This document shows positions 8,009 to 13,825 of a stretch of 13,825 nt of DNA, piece after piece. This DNA comes from Hydnum rufescens UP504 (Eukaryota; Basidiomycota; Agaricomycetes; Cantharellales; Hydnaceae). Where the stretch lies: positions 4,354-18,178 of the forward strand of contig MU129006.1 in the NCBI GenBank assembly GCA_014904985.1, written 5' to 3'. The notes beneath the pieces were generated by a model. The model was not told the DNA's origin and searched no databases. It worked only from the letters and a program-made list of their open reading frames with translations. How positions within the stretch are numbered: position 1 is the first letter of the stretch; every line of letters starts with the position of its first letter. Made by a program: the position numbers and the translations under genes.

Positions 8009-11000
8009 TCACTCATCCTCACTGTCAGTGCCATTAGACTGACTACCTTCATCACTTGAGAGTCCCTGCTGATGGGTATAGTCAGCAGCAGCAAGGATTG
8101 CACTATCAGCAAGCACAAGTGGAGGTTCAAGTTCAAAATCCTCCTCATCATCCGAGCTGTCCACTTCAAAAACCAGGGAGACACCACCTGATTGTGAATT
8201 TGTGTGCCTTTGGGAACCCCTCAACTCGCCAGGCAGAGCCACATTCAAAGCATCAATAGCCTGACCCCACCTCTTCCCCAAATCACAGAGGGTTTGAATG
8301 TGTTCTCAAAGGAAGAACTTAAGATCATCATCTGGAATAATTTATACACAATTAGGGCCTCAGAAAGCTGGGAGGAAAACCATACAAACACACCTTGACA
8401 TGCATTTGAAGCTGCCATCAATGCAGCAGATTCGTCTTCAAACCATTGCTGCAGCGAGTAGCTTTCTCGGTCGCATAGATAAAGCTCGTCGCGACAATTT
8501 ACCACCTCTTGCATGAGCCGGATGCCATTTCGGACATCCTCATCCCCAAGCCAAGGGGGAACAGTTCCATCAAACTCATCATCGGCAAGTCCAATATCCT
8601 GCCAGATATCATTGTTGACATCAAGGCCAAAAAGACCCTTCATATCGATAGGTGGAGGTATTATTGCATTCTTTGAGATCCCACCCCGACCACGAAGCTT
8701 CATCATATTAAGTCGCCGTTTGTTATAGTCCGCAACAAGACTCTTGACGGAGCGATAGCATCTCTTCAATGCTTTTGTTGTATGCTCCATAGTGTTATGG
8801 TCTAGGAGTATGAAGCAAAGTTGCTCATGAGTTTCGGAAAGCCTTCACTCGAAAGGAAATGACGTACCTACTGCCTTACTCCTGAAAGCTCCTGTGAGAT
8901 TACGAGTCTCGAAGTTCTTCTCACACGCTTTCGCAATAATACGGGCTTTAAGAGCCCGCATATTAAGCTGGTGTTCAAACCAAGCATGGCCCCTCATCTT
9001 CTCGAGCTTCTCGTACGATATTGGATCACCAAGTTGAAGGACAGCCGTCAAGTCATTATCTTGCTTTGATAGACGTGAGACAATCTTCTCTTGTTCAGCA
9101 ATCGAAGTCGTGATCTCTGCAACTTCATTCCGGCTTGCAATGCTGTCTGAGAGAGGCACCGACATAAGTTGTTTCTGGAGGACCTCGACGAGATCTTGAG
9201 CAGCATTCAGACGCTGACGGACGGCAAGGATCTTCTCCACAGCATGAAAACCTTTCTTCTTAGACTGTCGCTCTAAAGGCCGGCTTTGATAGGCTCGCTG
9301 TGCTTCAAATTGAGCTTGCAAGTACTCGTCGGTGTATTGGATCTTGTCCCTCTTTGCTTCAGCAAGTGCAAGTCGGGCTTTTGTTGCCCTCACGTGCTTT
9401 TCCAGCCAAACACCAGCCTGGCATAACTTCAGACGGTCCTGATGTTCAATCTGGAGGTCCAGGAGGAACAATCGACGATGGAAGCCGGTGACACGGAGAT
9501 TTGGGATAAGGCTTCAAAGATCACTCCAAAGATGTTCACAGCCCTCTCCATCAGTGAGACCCCAGATGTTGCCTTTCCGGGGATGATACCACAACTGACA
9601 GACCCACTGATGGCCGTATGCATGGAAGACACTGATTCCAAATACGATCCGTGGCATCCATTGTGGCAAGAGGTTCCACTTCAGGGTGCTTCGGTGAATT
9701 TGACAGCCGACATCGTAGAGAATGCCAACTCGCCAGTGTACAGGCAACTGTGCCATGACAAAATCAATTATTGCCAGTGCATAGAACTGTTGCTCTCCAG
9801 GCGTCCACATATTGCTCCAGATGATGACTCGATCATGGCAACAAACACCTGCCATCATGCCAGTGTCTGAGAAGTGCTGTCCGGGGGTCTTCACTCTCTC
9901 CCCATCAGCAGCAATAAAAGACTCGCCACAGTTGTCAAGGTATGAGTTCGGCACGCACAGCCCTGGCTCAACACAATCGCCCTCACCATCGGCAACATCA
10001 ACCGCGTACTCCCCCTGCTTAGACACGTGTTTAGTACGACGTTCATGCCCCTTAACAGGCCGGGCTGCCTCGACCCTTGCTTTCCAAGCTTCCAAGAAGC
10101 TCCAGGGCAGCTCACGAGTTCCTGGTGGGACAATTCGAGGATCCTGGGTGCCAGGTTGCTTTTTTTGGCCAGGACGGCAGTCATAGTCCTTGTTTCGTCT
10201 AAGGGCAAAGCATGCATCAAGACACAGGAAGAACTCGGGGCTACAATACAACAAGATTCACTATATCAGCATCACGACACGACAAGAGTGTGAATAGAAT
10301 GTGTACTACTCACAGTTTGCTCTCCCCGACTTTGTTAACTCCACCAAAGCACAGTGGGCAATGAGAGCGAAGGTAATCAGATGGACTAATGGGGGATCGG
10401 GCCCCGGGTGTGGGAGTGTGGTTTCGCGATGGCATGGTCGGCCCGTTTACATCCCCCTTGGCATGACCGTTCATCGTGCGGGTGGTGGGTTCACTAACAA
10501 GGCAGCCATCGCTACTAAGGGCACTGATGTACAACCGAGCCATTATGGGTGTGGATTCATCAACCTTCGGCAGTACGATTGCATCTGGATCAATATTGTC
10601 TCGATCAATGGGATCCCAAGATGATATTTCACGGCGAGCAATGACGATTTGCTTGTCCACTTCAGCATTCACAACGTGCACTAAGATTTGGAATTGCCCC
10701 AATGCAGATGCGAATCGCCGGCTGGAGTGAATCTTGTGCTTCAAATACATGGCCCCAGTCTTGCCAAGAATGTAGTGAGGGCATCAGACCATGCAGTCTC
10801 GTTGGGAGCCAGATGCAAGAACAGCATCAATACAAACTCCAGCATCTCGAGGCTGACTGCCAAAGCTGGATATACTGGCAAGCAGGGAAATAAACCCCAC
10901 TGCACCAGTTGCAGAGGTGCAGGAGCACATGGGCATATTTGTAGCTTTATGTACTCAAGGTCTAATGAGAAATGATCAGACTTTAGGTCCAACACAGAAT

Positions 11001-11817
11001 GAAAGGAATCCTTATGATCCATATATACAGCAGTCACTTGTTTTAATACTCCACGACAGTTGCAAGAGCATTTGATAGGAGGAGGATCTGTACGAGACTG
11101 TCCTCGCTGCGACAGGCATATGTACACCATGTATGGACGAACCAATGCTGGTATAACATCACGATCCCACTGCCGCGCAGCAGCACTGCGCCGACATGCA
11201 TGGCGGGACAGCTTGTTCTCAACTGAGAAGTTATCCAAACATGTCGCATAGTTAGGATAATGTACGACAAAGTGCTGCTCAGTTGCCATCGGCGAAGGCA
11301 CTCCAGATGGTTCATCGCCACCCGATCCCAATTCATCTTCAAATCCATCAGAAGAAAATAGAGATGGACGGGTACCATGGGAAGGTTGTGAAGGTTCGGA
11401 AATCCGGACTTTCCGATGGTAGCGTGGCTTGGTGATGCTTGCTCGTGGTGCTGCCGGCTGATTTACCGGTACAGTAGCTATGAAGGTGCCAGTTCCACCA
11501 TGGAATTTCCAAGCTGTCGCTGCACTTGTAATGGGTTTCATGCTGGCTTGAGAGAGCATTGCGGTTGGAAGTTGACTGGGGTTGGCAGTGTTGACGGCGG
11601 TCATCGGTTTCTTCGAAACCTTACGACTACTAGTCTCCTTGGCAATCACAGCCTGGAAGGTTTTCAGGCCCTTCTCGAGCATACTGGAGTATGTGTCGGA
11701 AGGGGCTGACGAAGAGGGATGAGGATTTGATGCACTGGGGCTTCGTCTACGCTTCCGTGAGCCTCAGAAGTCATTTTGTCGTCCACCTGGAGCATCGCCC
11801 GTACGCTTGGGGGACAT
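8009..11817 (-). pseudogene. KDZ-family DNA transposase with CxC1-like cluster, near-complete but broken
   Basis: Four exons: 11817-10314, 10240-8868, 8801-8394 and 8331-8009, with GT-AG introns of 73, 66 and 62 nt. Total coding length is about 1,201 codons once a net +2 indel is discounted. From the ATG at 11817: a basic tract (GSRKRRRSP), a low-complexity region, then the CxC1-like cluster (CSCNC; QICPCAPAPLQL..GLFPC). HCPLCFGG comes next. The DDE core has D1 in LDACFALRR (10218-10216), D2 in ILYDVGCQIH (9714-9712) and the E region FHAYGHQW...DGEGCEHLW (about 9546-9535). A coiled coil (about 9400-9100) follows, then KGLFGLDVNNDIWQDIGL and an acidic tail ending SNGTDSEDE. These transposases cut and paste DNA. 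Damage: in-frame TGA at 11766-11764, 9516-9514 and 8308-8306, each plausibly a former CGA(Arg). Two single-base insertions relative to the 13-kb copy lie at about 10718-10726 and 10752-10758. The catalytic triad is intact, so it looks recently inactivated. Family call is firm. Confidence 0.88.
10238..11092. repeat. Duplicated segment, copy A (direct repeat of 12973-13825)
   Basis: The sequence matches 12973-13825 in the same orientation, with only scattered differences by eye. It contains exon 1 from the CxC1-like cluster through CPLCFGG and the whole following intron. The offset changes from 2735 to 2733 because copy A carries a net two extra bases. The right-hand limit is set by the window end, not by loss of similarity. 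Confidence 0.9.
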
Positions 11818-11877
11818 AGGCGAGATCGCTTAATTATGGGATTTGCAGACTAGGAAGAATGCTTGTCCACAAAGTTT

Positions 11878-12300
11878 GCGATAGAGGCGAGATATTTGGG
11901 AAATCGAGAGGTGAGGACACGAAAAGCGGAAAACGCGAGGCAGAAACACAAGAGGTGGGAACACGAGAGACGGGAACACTGTGGAAGGGCTTTAGATGTC
12001 GAGCTCTAATGTTGAAGAACCAAACGCACCTGATATGTGGAAGTCAGTGTCAAAGAGAAAGCCAGGATGCAACAGGAAATCGCGAGAATTGCGATAGAGG
12101 CGAGATATTTGGGAAATCGAGAGGTGAGGACACGGAAAACGGGAAACGCGAGGTGGGAACACAAGAGGTGGGGACACGAGGGACGGGAACACTGTGGAAG
12201 GGCTTTAGATGTCGAGCTCGAATGTTGAAGAACCAAACGCACCTGATATGTGGAAGTCGGTGTCAAAGAGAAAGCCAGGATGCAACAGGAAATCGCGAGA
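11878..12300. repeat. 213-bp tandem duplication upstream of the KDZ gene
   Basis: Unit 1 is 11878-12090 and unit 2 is 12091-12300. Both begin gcgatagaggcgagatatttg and are nearly identical. The first half of each unit is strongly purine-rich on the plus strand, with its own sub-repeats (ggtgggaacacgag-like). The array begins about 60 bp upstream of the KDZ ATG at 11817, so it may cover its promoter or the element's subterminal region. The ORFs across it look incidental. Confidence 0.9.
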
Positions 12301-12319
12301 AAGAGCAAGTCACTTGAAC

Positions 12320-12490
12320 CTGGGGCCTACAGACAAACTGAATGTTGGCCCACAGACTCTGCGAAGAACTCGAATTGAGGAATGAAGCACATTGACTGAG
12401 ACACCGGCACGTGTGGTAACAGGAATACAGACCGCTCAAATCTGGGGCACACAGACAGCAGAATGGATGCCCACAGATTTCACGAGGTGT
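12320..12490. repeat. Diverged direct duplicate of about 45 bp
   Basis: tggggcctacagacaaactg... near 12320-12366 resembles tggggcacacagacagcag... near 12443-12488. Both continue into a cccacaga core followed by a cgag/cgaag end. No coding potential was recognised in 12301-12650. Confidence 0.5.
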
Positions 12491-12650
12491 TCAATAGCGT
12501 AGTGAGATTTGCATCCGGATCATAACAGCGACCACTATCAGTGATATGATTCAAGTGCGGCTCCAGATCAGAAGCCTCGATATTCAGGAACCGATCCTTG
12601 TTGCCGCCAGCAAGCAGTAAGTCAAGACATCAGACGCAGTCAATCGACAT

Positions 12651-12852
12651 TGTTGACATTGGAATGATCCATCCCGATAAGGAAATCTCCCGGAAAGATC
12701 TGGAAGCCCCTATGTCCGTCTAGCGCGTCAATGCTAATAGAGTGTAGTTGACCAAGACTCGTATATTCTAGTATATTAGATTGTGTATATATAGCGAGAA
12801 ATATCTCGCGGAATACAAGTAGTTTCTACCTAAAAGACTATAACTCTTAACA
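12651..12852. mobile_element. Possible solo LTR of a retrotransposon
   Basis: The interval starts tgttga and ends ttaaca (imperfect short inverted ends, TG...CA). It is about 200 bp long and holds a TATA-like tatatatag at about 12785 and a small hairpin gagaaatatctcg. No primer-binding site or internal coding region follows, so at most it is a solo LTR. The flanking pentamers (gacat and ggacg) are not a target-site duplication. Low certainty. Confidence 0.3.
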
Positions 12853-12972
12853 GGACGAACATGACAACGGGCTTGGAGGAGGAAAATTCCACAATTGACA
12901 AATACGCAGGCTTAGCCATGGCAATCATCAGTGATGGGAAGTGCAGGATGCCGAAACTTTGCAAATGAACCT
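12853..12972. other. Short geneless spacer before the KDZ duplicate
   Basis: I see no gene, repeat or clear signal here. It ends exactly where similarity to the upstream KDZ copy begins, so its right edge is a duplication or rearrangement breakpoint. Confidence 0.4.
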
Positions 12973-13825
12973 GGGCTACAATACAACAAGATTCACTATA
13001 TCAGCATCACGACACGACAAGAGTGTGAATAGAATGTGTACTACTCACAGTTTGCTCTCCCCGACTTTGTTAACTCCACCAAAGCACAGTGGGCAACGAG
13101 AGCGAAGGTAATCAGATGGACTAATTGGGGGATCGGGCCCCGGGTGTGGGAGTGTGGTTCGCGATGGCATGGTCGGCTCGTTTACATCCCCCTTGGCATG
13201 ACCGTTCATCGTGCGGGTGGTGGGTTCACTAACAAGGCAGCCATCACTACTAAGGGCACTGACGTACAACCAAGCCGTTATGGGCGTGGATTCATCAACC
13301 TTCAGCAGTACGATTGCATCTGGATCAATATTGTCTCGATCAATGGGATCCCAAGATGATATTTCATGGCGAGCAATGACAATTTGCTTGTCCACTTCGG
13401 CATTCATGATGCGCACTAAGATTTGGAATTGCCCCAATGCAGATGCGAATCGCCAGCGGAGTGAATCTTGTGCTTCAAATACATGGCCCTGTCTTGCCAA
13501 GAATGTAGTGAGGGCATCAGACCATGCAGTCTCATTGGGAGCCAGATGCAAGAACAGCATTGATACAAACTCCAGCATCTCGAGGCTGACTGCCAAAGCT
13601 GGATATACTGGCAAGCAGGGAAATAAACCCCGCTGCACCAGTTGCAGAGGTGCAGGAGCACATGGGCATATTTGTAGCTTTATGTACTCAAGGTCTAGTG
13701 AGAAATGATCAGACTTTAGGTCCAACACAGAATGAAAGGAATCCTTACGATCCATATATACAGCAGTCACTTGTTTTAATACTCCACAACAGTTGCAAGA
13801 GCATTTGATAGGAGGAGGATCTGTA
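12973..13825. repeat. Duplicated segment, copy B (direct repeat of 10238-11092)
   Basis: Similarity to copy A starts at gggctacaatac. That includes three bases of the next KDZ exon, then the whole 72-nt intron, then exon 1 to the window end. To the left of 12973 the sequences are unrelated. Because the intron is kept, the copy arose at DNA level and not through spliced RNA. Confidence 0.9.
13045..13825 (-). pseudogene. Partial second KDZ copy: CxC1-like cluster exon, runs off the window
   Basis: One frame is open from the window edge to a TGA at 13047-13045. It encodes the same region as the KDZ gene at 11092-10314: KCSCNC, QICPCAPAPLQLVQRGLFPC, LARQGHVFEAQDSLRWRF and CPLCFGGVNKVGESKL. Unlike that copy it has no frameshift between the cluster and the CFGG motif. 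The exon really ends at 13049, at a GTGAGT donor whose intron runs to an acceptor at 12977-12976. The next exon, with the catalytic domain, is missing because unrelated sequence follows at once. No start is visible, since the N-terminus lies beyond 13825. It is likely a truncated 5' fragment, though the catalytic part could have been displaced elsewhere. Confidence 0.75.

Noticed and set aside
10476..10975. Plus-strand ORFs over the KDZ exon (and the matching ones at 13211-13708)
   Set aside because: They are antisense to the CxC1-like coding exon and conserved only because the segment is duplicated.
3573..11766. TGA recoding (read-through or reassigned codon) instead of decay
   Set aside because: The same genes also carry frameshifts and truncations, terminal TGA stops appear normal, and the surrounding DNA is CpG-poor. 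Decay explains all of this more simply.
11859..12317. 152-codon plus-strand ORF
   Set aside because: It is made of the 213-bp tandem duplication (a multiple of 3), and no domain was recognised.

Overview
The window looks like nuclear DNA of a basidiomycete fungus, most likely a mushroom-forming agaricomycete. The evidence is the KDZ (Kyakuja-Dileera-Zisupton) DNA transposases with CxC1-like cysteine clusters, which are typical of these genomes, together with short GT-AG introns of about 50-75 nt and a Cys-rich protein architecture I associate with the group. No rRNA, tRNA or clear housekeeping gene was seen. This is a transposon-rich, decaying accessory region.

Layout. (1) 44-1843, minus: a multi-exon gene for a Cys/His-rich protein of unknown function. 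Its reading frame crosses a 21-bp minisatellite (364-605) and is broken there by a 5-bp deletion. (2) 1844-2790: hexamer microsatellite, hairpins and short direct repeats, with no convincing gene. (3) 2791-3794, plus: a small gene with a GRF-type zinc finger, split by introns, and a coiled-coil-like C-terminus; one internal TGA. (4) 3929-7568, plus: an old KDZ transposase pseudogene with an unrecognised N-terminal part, a CxC1-like cluster, a linker expanded by a 15-bp repeat (5895-6415), and recognisable DDE regions. It carries ten internal TGA codons. (5) 7569-8008: GC-rich sequence with a palindromic 20-21-bp tandem array. (6) 8009-11817, minus: a near-complete, younger KDZ transposase in four exons. 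It has an intact DDE triad but three internal TGA codons and a local frameshift. (7) 11818-12972: a 213-bp tandem duplication, a diverged duplicate and a possible solo LTR. (8) 12973-13825, minus: a second copy of the CxC1-like part of the younger KDZ gene. It runs off the window and stops matching three bases past a splice acceptor.

The most notable pattern is mutational. Nearly all internal stops in these otherwise readable frames are TGA (14 TGA, 1 TAA by my reading), several at positions where KDZ relatives have Arg. The stretch from about 2110 to 8430 is almost free of CpG. Both fit CpG methylation followed by C-to-T decay (CGA to TGA). The two KDZ genes point toward each other, and the older one shares an intron with the younger at the same place and phase. 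All functional calls come from motif recognition by eye; no database search was possible.
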